From: Paenibacillus_AA sp045062745
GTDB taxonomy: Bacteria; Bacillota; Bacilli; Paenibacillales; NBRC-103111
Reading direction: 5' to 3'
NCBI RefSeq assembly: GCF_045062745.1
Contig: NZ_JBJGED010000023.1
Coordinates: 72,778-136,777 of the forward strand
DNA: 64,000 bases
Positions 1 to 8,471 of this stretch are shown in pieces. The notes beneath the pieces were generated by a model that saw only the letters and a program-made list of their open reading frames with translations, was not told the origin of the DNA and did no database searches. A program made the position numbers and the translations under genes. The number at the start of each line of letters is the position of its first letter. The first letter of the stretch is position 1.

Positions 1-1269
1 TTTCTTACTTTACAGGATACCGTTCCTATTATAAAAGGATACATGGTGATCGAAGGAGATCGTATCGTCTACATAGGGGAAGAGGAGCCGGATGCGTCTC
101 AAGCGTATGACGAAATCATCGACGGGACGCATCGGCTGTATATGCCGGGTCTCGTGAATACGCACGGGCATGCGGCGATGTCCTTGCTGCGTGGATACGG
201 AGACGACCTGGCGCTGCAAGTATGGCTGCAGGAGAAAATGTGGCCGAATGAAGCCAAGTTCACGGGAGCGGACGTCCGCGCCGGCACGCTGCTGTCGATC
301 GCGGAGATGCTGAAGGGCGGCACGACGTGCTTCGTCGATATGTACGATCATATGGACGAGGTGGCGCGCGCGGTGGAGCAGTCCGGGATGCGGGCGGTAC
401 TGACGCGCGGCGTGATCGGGTTGTGCCCGCCGGATGTACAGCAGATGAAGCTGGACGAGGCGACCGCGTTCGCCCGCAACTGGCACGGCCAGGCGAACGG
501 ACGGATCACGGCGATGATGTCGCCCCATGCTCCGTATACGTGCCCGCCGGATTACATCGAGCGGATCGTGCAAGCGGCGCATGACTTGAACTTGCCCCTC
601 CACACCCATATGTCCGAATCGAGACGGGAAGTCGCGGAGAACGAAGAGCAATACGGCCTGCGTCCGGTCGCCCACCTCGAGAAGCTTGGCGTGTTCTCGC
701 GGCCATGTCTCGTGGCGCACGCGGTGCACTTGACCGACGAGGAGATCGCCACGCTGGCCAAGTACGACGTGCGGGTCTCGCACAATCCGGGCAGCAATCT
801 CAAGCTCGCGAGCGGCATTGCCCGCGTGCCGGAGCTGCTCCGGGCCGGCGTGCTCGTCTCCCTCGGGACGGACAGCTCGGCCAGCAACAACAACCTCGAC
901 ATGTTCGAGGAGATGCGGCTCGCCGCCCTGCTGCACAAGGGCACATCGGGCGATCCGACGGCCGTGCCGGCAACCGAAGCGCTGCGCATGGGGACGGTGA
1001 CCGGGGCGAGATCGATTTGGTTGAACGACATCGGCGTGCTGCAGGCGGGCATGAAGGCGGATTTCATCGCGATCGACATCGACCAGCCGCATTTCCTGCC
1101 TAAAACCGATTTCAGCTCCCATGTCGTGTACTCCGCTTCTGCTAAGGATGTTACGGACGTATACGTCGACGGGCGCTGTCTCCTTCGGGGCGGCGAACTG
1201 ACGACGCTGGACGAGGAGAAGATCAAGTACGATGCCCAGCGCGCCTTCGAGGGACTGACACAAGGATGA
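1..1269 (+). CDS. mtaD: 5-methylthioadenosine/S-adenosylhomocysteine deaminase, amidohydrolase (5' end outside window)
   Basis: The frame is open from the first base of the window, so the true start lies upstream; the ATG at 43 is internal (the reading frame before it, FLTLQDTVPIIKGY, is typical of the family's N-terminal beta-sandwich). The TRZ/ATZ amidohydrolase metal site is complete: NTHGHAAMSLLRG (HxH), HTHMSESRREV, AHAVHL and GTDSSASNNN. The family deaminates methylthioadenosine or S-adenosylhomocysteine to the inosyl products in the cytosol. It overlaps the next gene by 4 bases (ATGA). Its closeness to mtnWXB, mtnE and mtnU fits a role in methylthioadenosine metabolism, but substrate specificity inside this amidohydrolase group cannot be read from sequence alone. 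Confidence 0.85.
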   Translation, partial: FLTLQDTVPIIKGYMVIEGDRIVYIGEEEPDASQAYDEIIDGTHRLYMPGLVNTHGHAAMSLLRGYGDDLALQVWLQEKMWPNEAKFTGADVRAGTLLSIAEMLKGGTTCFVDMYDHMDEVARAVEQSGMRAVLTRGVIGLCPPDVQQMKLDEATAFARNWHGQANGRITAMMSPHAPYTCPPDYIERIVQAAHDLNLPLHTHMSESRREVAENEEQYGLRPVAHLEKLGVFSRPCLVAHAVHLTDEEIATLAKYDVRVSHNPGSNLKLASGIARVPELLRAGVLVSLGTDSSASNNNLDMFEEMRLAALLHKGTSGDPTAVPATEALRMGTVTGARSIWLNDIGVLQAGMKADFIAIDIDQPHFLPKTDFSSHVVYSASAKDVTDVYVDGRCLLRGGELTTLDEEKIKYDAQRAFEGLTQG

Positions 1270-1754
1270 AGAAGATCATCGCCGGAGTCATCGGGCTCCT
1301 TATCATAGCCATCATTCTACTCTCGAAGTTCTACATCGCCGTCCAGAACGATCAATGGACCGTACAGGCTCAAGCGGCCGAGACGGTCACCCAAAATACG
1401 TACATTTCGGAAGTGACGCGTATGGAGTCGTTTCGGGGCGAGCAGGCGTATACGATCGTGTTCGGCAAAGATTTCGCCGGCAAGGAAGGTGTCGCATGGG
1501 TCGGGGACGATGAAGTGCACATGGAGTACTTGGGAGACGGCGGCGGCGTGACCGAGGACTATATCCGCAACCTGGTGAGTCAGAAGGGCGGGGACGTGGA
1601 GATCAAGCGGGTGCTGCCCGGCAAGCTGGACGGAGAGTATGTGTGGGAAGTGCTCTATAAGCGGGATGACCAAGATGGAAGCCGGTTTTATTACGATTAC
1701 TACCGGTTCTTGGACGGCATGCCGATCGATACATGGAAGTTAAGCAAACAATAG
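1266..1754 (+). CDS. ypmB: YpmB-like membrane-anchored protein (DUF5590)
   Basis: A 162-residue protein with one N-terminal membrane segment (about residues 4-26, IIAGVIGLLIIAIILLSKF), a short linker and an extracytoplasmic domain of mixed alpha/beta type ending in YYDYYRFLDGMPIDTWKL, as in Bacillus YpmB. The B. subtilis gene precedes aspB-asnS-dnaD; here it also lies upstream of asnS and dnaD, although other genes have been inserted between them, which supports the assignment. The start ATG overlaps the stop of the upstream deaminase, so the two are translationally coupled. Function is unknown in the family. Confidence 0.7.
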   Translation: MKKIIAGVIGLLIIAIILLSKFYIAVQNDQWTVQAQAAETVTQNTYISEVTRMESFRGEQAYTIVFGKDFAGKEGVAWVGDDEVHMEYLGDGGGVTEDYIRNLVSQKGGDVEIKRVLPGKLDGEYVWEVLYKRDDQDGSRFYYDYYRFLDGMPIDTWKLSKQ

Positions 1755-1823
1755 GGACCGTTCGCGGATCGTACATAGACCCGATCGGAGAAGGGCATTC
1801 TATTGACTGCGGATTGAAGGGAA

Positions 1824-1865
1824 GAGTTCCGGCGCGTCGGGTTCGACACGTCCGGAACTTTTTTT
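1824..1865 (+). terminator. Intrinsic terminator after ypmB-like gene
   Basis: AGTTCCGG-CGCGTCG pairs with CGACACGTCCGGAACT (one bulge) around a short loop, followed by seven T residues. It separates the ypmB unit from the next gene. Confidence 0.8.
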
Positions 1866-1990
1866 CATCCATGGATGGAATCAAGGCGGAGTGTGAGGCA
1901 GCACCCATGGTTTCCACACATTGCACAGGAATCGAGTATAGCTCGTGTGATATACTGGGTGTATATCAAAGAGAAGGGGGACGAACGCTG

Positions 1991-2527
1991 ATGAAATTGC
2001 GTCTCTTACCGATCGGTATCAGTTTGCTTGTATCTCTGGCCGTCTTGTTCGGCGGCTGGTTCTTATATGACAGTTATGCGATGGAAACGCCATTGAACGA
2101 AGTGGTGAAAGAAACGCCGGGCGTTCAAAATGCGACGGTCGACATCACCAAAGATAAAGTGACGATTCATTTCACCCCTTCGTCGGATGCGAACCTTCGC
2201 GATATTTATGCCTCGATTACATCCCGCGGCGCTTCGGTGATCGGAACCCGAACCGTCACGCTGGACCCGGCCTCGACGACCAGCTCCGAGCTGGATCGCT
2301 GGTGGGGCCAAGCCATGTTCGACGTGGCGCAAGCGATGGAATCGAAGCAATATGGCGCCATTCCGAAGCGGCTGGAAGCGCTGAAGGCCCAATATTCCGG
2401 CTTGTCCGTGGATACCGAGATGGACGAAGTGAACGTCTATGTCACGCTGCATGACGGGGAGGGCAAAAGCAAATTTATTATTCTTCCCCGCCAACCCCAA
2501 AAGATAGGGGTGTGGCCGAATGAGTAA
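1991..2527 (+). CDS. Single-span membrane protein of unknown function, coupled to FtsH-like protease
   Basis: A 178-residue protein with an N-terminal membrane anchor (about residues 7-28, PIGISLLVSLAVLFGGWFL) and a roughly 150-residue extracytoplasmic part with alternating short strands and helices (for example NATVDITKDKVTIHFTPS near residue 50). The ATG at 1991 is chosen because a strong GGGGG-type ribosome site lies just before it; the frame stays open much further upstream but crosses the preceding terminator. The last 8 bases overlap the FtsH-like gene, so the two should be made together. I do not recognise a named family. A partner or substrate adaptor of the protease is an inference from coupling and shared membrane location. 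Confidence 0.6.
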   Translation: MKLRLLPIGISLLVSLAVLFGGWFLYDSYAMETPLNEVVKETPGVQNATVDITKDKVTIHFTPSSDANLRDIYASITSRGASVIGTRTVTLDPASTTSSELDRWWGQAMFDVAQAMESKQYGAIPKRLEALKAQYSGLSVDTEMDEVNVYVTLHDGEGKSKFIILPRQPQKIGVWPNE

Positions 2528-4037
2528 GCTTGGCAAGGAAGTGCTCATAGGGATCATTCCGGCGGTTCTCGCCTTCCTGCTGTACATGGGCGTTAATTTG
2601 CTCCCGGTGCTGCTGGTCGGCGTCGTCGGTTTTTCTTTGTACTTCGTTTCCCGCAACCGTACGGGGGGCGTGGGCGTCACCGCTTCCAGCGGGCGCAAGA
2701 GCCGTTCGGGGCGGACGCCTTCCTACTTGACCTTCGAGGATATCGGAGGGCAGGAGCGGGCGAAGGGCGAGCTCAAGGAAGCACTCGATTTTTTGATCCA
2801 CTATGAAGACATTCAGAAATTCGGTATTCGCCCGTTGAAGGGCATTTTGCTCACGGGGCCTCCGGGAACCGGCAAGACGCTTATGGCGAAGGCGGCGGCG
2901 CATTACACGAATTCCGTCTTCGTGTCCGCCGCGGGCAGCGAGTTCGTCGAGATGTATGTGGGGGTCGGCGCGAGCCGCATCCGGGATTTGTTCAAGGAGG
3001 CGCAGTCTCGGGCCGCCAAGGAAAATAAGCAAAGCGCCATTATATTCATAGACGAAATCGACGTGATCGGCGGCAAGCGGGAGGGCGGCCAACAGCGGGA
3101 GTACGATCAGACGCTCAACCAGCTGCTGACGGAGATGGATGGCATCCATACAACCGACACGCCCCGCATCCTCATCATCGCCGCCACGAACCGCAAGGAA
3201 ATGCTCGACAGCGCGCTGCTCCGTCCGGGACGATTCGACCGCCATATCCAGGTCGATCTGCCGGACAAGAAAGGGCGGCTGCACGTGCTGCAAATTCATG
3301 CGAAGAACAAACCGATCGACGATGAGGTGAGTCTCGATCGCGTCGCGGCGGAGTCGTTCGGCTTTTCGGGCGCGCAGCTCGAAAGCGTAATGAACGAGGC
3401 CGCGATCTATGCGATGCGGGATGGCGATTCCCGCATCCGGCAGCCTCACTTCTCGCAGGCCATCGACAAGGTCATGATGGGCGAGAAGACCGACCGCGAG
3501 GCGACGATGGAAGAACGCCGGCGCGTAGCGCTGCATGAGCTCGGCCATGCGATCGTCGCGGAAGAGGTGAAGCCTCGCTCCGTGTCCATGGTGTCGCTCA
3601 GCCCGCGCGGGCAAGCGCTCGGTTACGTGCGGCACAATCCGCAGCAGGATCAATATTTGTACACGAAATCCGAGATCGAGCATCAAATCATGATCGCCCT
3701 GGGCGGCTCCGTTGCGGAGGAGATGTTCTACGGCGGACGCAGCACCGGCTCGCGCAACGACTTCGAACAAGCGCTCAACCTGGTCGGCACGATGGTCGAT
3801 TCCGGACTCACTGGACTCGGCATCGTAGACCGCCGGATGGTGACGAAGGAAGAGCTGATGAAGGCGAATGCCGACATCATGGGCGGATTGATCGACCGTA
3901 CCCGGGAATTGCTGGAACGGTTCCGTACCGTGTTCGAGATGAGCCTCGATATCCTCATCCGCGAGGAAGTGTTGAACGGCGACCAGTTCCGGGCTTTGAT
4001 GCAATCGATTAAGGACAAGGAGAAAACTTCGGCTTAA
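2520..4037 (+). CDS. FtsH-like membrane AAA+ zinc metalloprotease lacking the extracytoplasmic domain
   Basis: 505 residues, shorter than typical FtsH (about 600-650). Two hydrophobic stretches (about 8-24 and 27-43) are joined by only a few residues, where classical FtsH has a domain of about 70 residues outside the membrane. The AAA+ module has Walker A GPPGTGKT (113-120), Walker B IIFIDEID, the second region of homology ATNRKEMLDSALLRPGRFDR, and the peptidase part has HELGHA (about 338) and the third zinc ligand in TGSRNDFEQA (about 412). All catalytic residues are present, so an active ATP-dependent membrane protease is expected. It overlaps the upstream membrane-protein gene. It is probably a paralogue of the housekeeping FtsH rather than its replacement. 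Confidence 0.8.
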   Translation: MSKLGKEVLIGIIPAVLAFLLYMGVNLLPVLLVGVVGFSLYFVSRNRTGGVGVTASSGRKSRSGRTPSYLTFEDIGGQERAKGELKEALDFLIHYEDIQKFGIRPLKGILLTGPPGTGKTLMAKAAAHYTNSVFVSAAGSEFVEMYVGVGASRIRDLFKEAQSRAAKENKQSAIIFIDEIDVIGGKREGGQQREYDQTLNQLLTEMDGIHTTDTPRILIIAATNRKEMLDSALLRPGRFDRHIQVDLPDKKGRLHVLQIHAKNKPIDDEVSLDRVAAESFGFSGAQLESVMNEAAIYAMRDGDSRIRQPHFSQAIDKVMMGEKTDREATMEERRRVALHELGHAIVAEEVKPRSVSMVSLSPRGQALGYVRHNPQQDQYLYTKSEIEHQIMIALGGSVAEEMFYGGRSTGSRNDFEQALNLVGTMVDSGLTGLGIVDRRMVTKEELMKANADIMGGLIDRTRELLERFRTVFEMSLDILIREEVLNGDQFRALMQSIKDKEKTSA

Positions 4038-4058
4038 ACGCTGAGGTTTTCTTTTTTT
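4019..4058 (+). terminator. Intrinsic terminator overlapping the end of the FtsH-like gene
   Basis: AGAAAACTTCGGC pairs with GCTGAGGTTTTCT (G-U pairs allowed) and is followed by a T run. The left arm lies inside the last codons of the protease gene. Confidence 0.75.
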
Positions 4059-4188
4059 GTTCACAGACCTACGTCTCTTGTGGGGGATAAGCTTGCGTCT
4101 CGTCGCCATAAGTAGTACGGTTACTTAGATAGCTAGTTTGCTGAACTTACGCAGATGGAACGGATAGCCGGATGGGGGTCGGGAGAGC

Positions 4189-5061
4189 GTGGCATTTGTG
4201 AAATTGGGGGTAGTCGGCGGAGGAACGATGGGTCAAGGGATCGCCGAGATGCTGGCGAGCGCCGGGCTGGACGTACTGCTCCTCGAGCAGACGGAGGAGA
4301 AGCTGGAGCTCGCCCTGCACCGCATCGAGACGAGCTTGGATAAACAGATCGAGAAGTGGGGCATTACATCTTCAGAGAAGAAGAGCATCTTATCCCGCAT
4401 TCAACCGGCCTCGGATATTCGCGCCGTCGCCGATTGCCAGATGGTCATCGAGACGATTACCGAGAACTTGGAGGAGAAGCTGGCGCTGTTCGGGCAGCTG
4501 GACCGGATCTGCGAGCCGTCCGTCATCCTGGCGAGCAACACGTCGACACTCAGCTTGACCGAGCTGGCGAGCGCCGCCGCTCACCCGGAACGGGTCATCG
4601 GCTTGCATTTTGTTCACCCGGCGGCTAAGATCGATCTCGTGGAAATCGTAAGAGGGCTGAAAACATCGGATACGATCTATGAGCGCACCAAGTCGTTCGT
4701 CGAGGATACGATTCAAAAGAAGGGTGTCATGGTCTACGAATCGCCAGGCTTCGTCACGACGCGGCTGATCAATGTCCTGATCAACGAGGCGATGCATACG
4801 TTGTCCGAAGGCGTGGCGACTGCCGAGGACATCGACTCGGCTATGAGAATCGGGTATCATTTTAAGTATGGTCCCCTGGAGCTGGCCGACCGGTTCGGGC
4901 TCGATGCCGTGCTCGCGGCAATGGACCGGCTGTTCCGGGAATTCGGGGATTTGAAATACAGGCCTTCCCATATGCTGCGCCAGATGGTGCGGGCCGGTCG
5001 GCTGGGCGTCAAGACCGGTGAAGGCTTCTTCCGCTACGATAAGGAGGGGGACCGGCTGTGA
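4189..5061 (+). CDS. hbd: 3-hydroxyacyl-CoA (3-hydroxybutyryl-CoA) dehydrogenase
   Basis: 290 residues, GTG start at 4189. The N-terminal Rossmann motif GGGTMGQGIAEMLASAG binds NAD, and HFVHPAAKIDLVEIVRG contains the catalytic histidine. The C-terminal helical domain follows with the expected order and length for single-domain 3-hydroxybutyryl-CoA dehydrogenases. The reaction is NAD(P)-dependent interconversion of acetoacetyl-CoA and 3-hydroxybutyryl-CoA. It overlaps the acetate kinase gene by four bases (GTGA), so the pair is coupled; this suggests a role in short-chain acyl-CoA overflow or use, although thiolase and crotonase genes are not nearby. Confidence 0.85.
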   Translation: MAFVKLGVVGGGTMGQGIAEMLASAGLDVLLLEQTEEKLELALHRIETSLDKQIEKWGITSSEKKSILSRIQPASDIRAVADCQMVIETITENLEEKLALFGQLDRICEPSVILASNTSTLSLTELASAAAHPERVIGLHFVHPAAKIDLVEIVRGLKTSDTIYERTKSFVEDTIQKKGVMVYESPGFVTTRLINVLINEAMHTLSEGVATAEDIDSAMRIGYHFKYGPLELADRFGLDAVLAAMDRLFREFGDLKYRPSHMLRQMVRAGRLGVKTGEGFFRYDKEGDRL

Positions 5062-6260
5062 ATGTGCTGGTGATCAACGCAGGCAGTTCCTCGCTCAAGT
5101 ATGAGCTGTTCCGGATGGAGAACGAGACGACGCTGGCGAGCGGCAAGGTCGAGCGCATCGGGCTGGATACGGCGATCGTCACGCATGAACCGTCCGGGAA
5201 GGATGAGTATCGGGATGTGCTGGAAATTCTAGATCATACCGCTGCAATGCGCGAGGTGCTCCGGCTTCTGACGCATCCGGAGCACGGGGTCGTGCAGTCG
5301 ATGTCGGAGGTCCACGCGGTCGGGCATCGCATCGTTCATGGCGGAGAGACATTTTCCCAATCCGTCCGGGTGACGAGCGACGTGAAGAAAGAGATCAAGC
5401 GGCTGTACGACTTGGCGCCTCTGCACAACCCGGCCCATATGATGGGGATCCAGGCCGTCGAGGCGATCTTGCCCGATGTGCCCCAGGCGGTCGTCTTCGA
5501 CACGGCGTTTCACCAGACGATGCCCGCGAAGAGCTACCTGTACCCGATCCCGATGGTGCTGTATCGCAAGCATCGCATTCGCCGCTATGGGTTTCACGGG
5601 ACGTCCCACGCCTATGTAAGCGCCCGGGCCGCGCAAGTCCTGAACCGGCCGCTCGACGCGCTCAAGATGATCACGTGCCATATCGGCAACGGCGCGAGCG
5701 TGACGGCGATCCAGGGGGGCAGGTCGATCGACACGAGCATGGGGATGACTCCGCTCGAAGGGCTCATGATGGGGACGCGCAGCGGCGACCTTGACCCGGC
5801 GATCGTCCCTTATGCGATGGAGAAGGAAGAGCTGACACTGCGCGAGGTGAACTCGATGCTGAACAAGCACAGCGGCTTGTACGCGGTGTCCGGAATCAGC
5901 AGCGATATGCGGGAGATCGTCCAGGCGATGGAGGAGGACAATGGCAACGCCCGTCTCGCGTTCGAGATGTACGAGTACCGGCTGCGCAAATATATCGGCG
6001 GTTATGCGGCGGCGATGAACGGTGTGGATGCGATCGTGTTCACCGCCGGCGTCGGCGAGAACAGCTCGGTGCTCCGAGAGGCGGTGTGCACGCAGCTGAC
6101 GTATATGGGGGTCCGGCTGGATGAGGAGGCTAATCGGGCGGCGAGCTCGCAGGAGCGGCTCATCTCGATGCCGGATTCCCCAGTAGCGGTTCTCGTCATT
6201 CCTACGAATGAAGAATTGATGATAGCCCGGGATACGTACCGATTGATTAATGGAGGTTGA
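5058..6260 (+). CDS. ackA: Acetate kinase
   Basis: 400 residues, GTG start overlapping the stop of the dehydrogenase gene. Family signatures are NAGSSSLKYELF at the N-terminus, GHRIVHGGE, FDTAFHQTMP, RRYGFHGTSH and GTRSGDLDP, all matching acetate kinase rather than butyrate kinase. It transfers phosphate from acetyl phosphate to ADP, giving ATP and acetate, in the cytosol. A phosphotransacetylase gene is not in the window. The stop codon sits three bases after the ribosome site of asnS, so hbd-ackA-asnS-dnaD probably share a transcript. Confidence 0.93.
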   Translation: MNVLVINAGSSSLKYELFRMENETTLASGKVERIGLDTAIVTHEPSGKDEYRDVLEILDHTAAMREVLRLLTHPEHGVVQSMSEVHAVGHRIVHGGETFSQSVRVTSDVKKEIKRLYDLAPLHNPAHMMGIQAVEAILPDVPQAVVFDTAFHQTMPAKSYLYPIPMVLYRKHRIRRYGFHGTSHAYVSARAAQVLNRPLDALKMITCHIGNGASVTAIQGGRSIDTSMGMTPLEGLMMGTRSGDLDPAIVPYAMEKEELTLREVNSMLNKHSGLYAVSGISSDMREIVQAMEEDNGNARLAFEMYEYRLRKYIGGYAAAMNGVDAIVFTAGVGENSSVLREAVCTQLTYMGVRLDEEANRAASSQERLISMPDSPVAVLVIPTNEELMIARDTYRLINGG

Positions 6261-6268
6261 TGTTAACG

Positions 6269-7561
6269 ATGAGCGGAGCGACGATTCGCCAAGTGAAAGA
6301 TTATGTGGGACAGAGCGTGACGATCGGCTGCTGGCTGTACAACAAGCGTTCGAGCGGCAAAATCCAGTTTTTGCAATTGCGGGACGGCACGGGATTCATT
6401 CAAGCCGTTGTGGTGAAAAACGAAGTGTCCGAGGACATCTGGGCCCAAGCGGGCAAGCTGACGCAGGAGAGCTCCCTCTACGTGACCGGGACGGTGCGGG
6501 TCGATGAACGCAGCCAGAGCGGGTTCGAGCTGTCGGTGACCGGACTCGAGACGATCCAGATCGCCTCGGAATATCCGATTACGCCGAAGGAGCACGGCGT
6601 CGACTACTTGATGGACCACCGCCACTTGTGGCTGCGGTCCCCGCGCCAGCGTGCGGTGATGGTCGTTCGCGCGCATATCATCCGCGCCGTGCAGGAGTAC
6701 TTCGATACGAACGGCTTCTACTTGGTCGACCCGCCGGTGCTGACACCGTCCTCCTGCGAAGGCACGACGAACTTGTTCCACACGAAGTATTTCGATGAGG
6801 ACGCCTACTTGACGCAGAGCGGCCAGCTGTATATGGAAGCGGCCGCGATGGCGCTCGGCCGCGTCTACTCCTTCGGACCGACGTTCCGGGCCGAGAAATC
6901 GAAGACGCGCCGCCACCTGATCGAATTCTGGATGATCGAGCCGGAGATGGCGTTCGTCGACCATGAAGAAAACTTGCGGATCCAAGAGCAGTTCGTGTCG
7001 CACGTCGTGCAATCCGTGCTGAAGAATTGCGAGCAAGAGCTGCAGACGCTGGAGCGCGATCTGACTAAGCTGCGGAACGTCACGGCGCCGTTCCCGCGCA
7101 TTACGTACGACGAAGCGCTTGTCCTGCTGAAGGACAACGGCCTCGAGCTGCCGTGGGGCGAAGATTTCGGGGCGCCTCATGAGACCGAGATCGCGAGACA
7201 CTTCGACAAGCCAGTGTTCATCACCCATTACCCGGCGTCGTTCAAGGCGTTCTATATGAAGCCGGATCCGAACCGGCCGGAGGTCGTGCTGTGCGCCGAT
7301 CTGATCGCGCCGGAAGGCTACGGCGAGATTATCGGCGGCAGCCAGCGCATCGACGATCCGGAGCTTATGCAGGAGCGGTTCGTGCAGCATGAGCTGCAGC
7401 AGGACGCCTACAACTGGTATTTGGATTTGCGCAAGTACGGCACGGTACCGCACTCCGGATTCGGGTTAGGCCTCGAGCGGACCGTGGCCTGGATTTGCGG
7501 GCTGGATCACGTCCGGGAGACGATTCCGTTCCCGCGTCTGCTCAACCGACTCTATCCATAA
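6269..7561 (+). CDS. asnS: Asparaginyl-tRNA synthetase
   Basis: A class II aminoacyl-tRNA synthetase: N-terminal OB-fold anticodon-binding domain (KIQFLQLRDGTGFIQ, about 30-44), then the catalytic core with motif 2 (FRAEKSKTRRHLIEFWMIEPEM) and motif 3 (GFGLGLERTVAWICG near the C-terminus). The ATG at 6269 gives 430 residues, the same length as the Bacillus enzyme, and sits 12 bases after GGAGG; TTG 6257 and ATG 6260 are possible but too close to that ribosome site. It charges tRNA-Asn. It is followed by dnaD, as in B. subtilis. Confidence 0.93.
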   Translation: MSGATIRQVKDYVGQSVTIGCWLYNKRSSGKIQFLQLRDGTGFIQAVVVKNEVSEDIWAQAGKLTQESSLYVTGTVRVDERSQSGFELSVTGLETIQIASEYPITPKEHGVDYLMDHRHLWLRSPRQRAVMVVRAHIIRAVQEYFDTNGFYLVDPPVLTPSSCEGTTNLFHTKYFDEDAYLTQSGQLYMEAAAMALGRVYSFGPTFRAEKSKTRRHLIEFWMIEPEMAFVDHEENLRIQEQFVSHVVQSVLKNCEQELQTLERDLTKLRNVTAPFPRITYDEALVLLKDNGLELPWGEDFGAPHETEIARHFDKPVFITHYPASFKAFYMKPDPNRPEVVLCADLIAPEGYGEIIGGSQRIDDPELMQERFVQHELQQDAYNWYLDLRKYGTVPHSGFGLGLERTVAWICGLDHVRETIPFPRLLNRLYP

Positions 7562-7576
7562 AGCGAGGAACCGACG

Positions 7577-8251
7577 ATGCGAAGAAAGGAACAAGGGGAG
7601 CGGCTGGAAGGGATGGCGGCAACCATGCTTCGCGAAGGGTCGGTGTCCGTCCCGGCTCTACTGCTGCAGACGTATGCGCAGCTGAAGCTGTCGGAGACGG
7701 AAGCGATGCTGCTCATTCACCTGATGGCGTTCCAGGACAAGGAGGGCAAGCCGTTCCCGACAATGGATGAGCTGGTGAGCCGGATGTCCGCCGGTCCCGA
7801 GACGGCGATCAAGGCGCTGCAGAGGCTCGTGCAGCAGCAGTTCCTGCAGATCGACGAGGAGGTCGATCCGGCGACCGGCGTGCTGTCGGAGCGGTACAAC
7901 CTGATGCCGCTCTACCGGAAGGTGGCGGCGATGTGGCTCGAGCAGCGCCTGCGCGCGGAGCCGCCGAGCCGTCCGGAGCCGGACAAGGACGTGTTCACCG
8001 TGTTCGAGAAGGAGTTCGCCCGTCCGCTCACTCCGATGGAGTGCGAGACGATCACGCAGTGGCTCGATCAGGACCAATACCCGGTGCCGCTTATCTTGAC
8101 GGCGCTGAAGGAAGCGGTGTTCGCCGGCAAGCTGCATTTCCGCTACATCGACCGAATTCTCTTGGAATGGAGCCGCAACCGGGTGTTCACCCAGGAGCAA
8201 GCGAAGGAATATACGCAGAAGTTTCGCGGGGGTCGCCCGCTCTCCAAATAA
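7577..8251 (+). CDS. dnaD: DNA replication initiation protein DnaD
   Basis: 224 residues. The N-terminal winged-helix oligomerisation domain (about 20-120) carries LSETEAMLLIHLMAF and MDELVSRMSAGPETAIKAL; the C-terminal DnaB_2 domain (about 145-215) ends in the diagnostic motif YIDRILLEW (YxxxIxxxW). DnaD helps load the replicative helicase at oriC and at restart sites. In B. subtilis it is followed by nth; here nth is about 29 kb away, so that linkage has been broken. A good terminator follows. Confidence 0.9.
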   Translation: MRRKEQGERLEGMAATMLREGSVSVPALLLQTYAQLKLSETEAMLLIHLMAFQDKEGKPFPTMDELVSRMSAGPETAIKALQRLVQQQFLQIDEEVDPATGVLSERYNLMPLYRKVAAMWLEQRLRAEPPSRPEPDKDVFTVFEKEFARPLTPMECETITQWLDQDQYPVPLILTALKEAVFAGKLHFRYIDRILLEWSRNRVFTQEQAKEYTQKFRGGRPLSK

Positions 8252-8270
8252 ATAAAACGCCCTTCCAAGT

Positions 8271-8314
8271 AAAGCAGAGCCGAGTCACTTGACCCGGCTC
8301 TGCTTTTATTTTTT
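8271..8314 (+). terminator. Intrinsic terminator after dnaD
   Basis: AAAGCAGAGCCGAGTC and GACCCGGCTCTGCTTT form a 16-bp stem with one G-U pair and a 4-base loop, followed by a T-rich tail. Confidence 0.9.
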
Positions 8315-8325
8315 GCATGATAGAA

Positions 8326-8394
8326 TTTATTAATCCCGGGGTCCCCGCAAAGTACTAGGAATATGCAACAGAGCATTCCTTCACTTTGTGGGGT
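8326..8394 (+). repeat. Dispersed intergenic repeat, copy 1 (gerA leader)
   Basis: The ends TTTATTAATCCCGGGGTC / CCGCAAAG and TCACTTTGTGGGGT match, in the opposite orientation, an element at 18747-18821, while the middle differs. CCCCGCAAAGT and ACTTTGTGGGG are complementary, so each copy can fold into a hairpin. Both copies lie in the same direction relative to the gene downstream (gerA operon here, proB there). Confidence 0.75.
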
Positions 8395-8471
8395 AAAAGG
8401 ATAATTTGCCTTCCTTCTGCAAATAATGAAACCGATTCTTGTCTACTCATCCAGGATTGGAGTGAACATCC

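Noticed and set aside
1733..1990. N-terminal extension of the 178-residue membrane protein back to 1733
   Set aside because: It would run through an intrinsic terminator and hide the signal-anchor deep inside the protein; a strong ribosome site supports 1991.
2478..4109. 543-residue minus-strand open frame opposite the FtsH-like gene
   Set aside because: It mirrors the coding strand of a well-supported gene, is rich in His, Arg and Leu as expected for an antisense frame in GC-rich DNA, and shows no domain. The same holds for other long opposite-strand frames (for example 28628-30025, 48989-50401, 52049-53605, 54589-55914).
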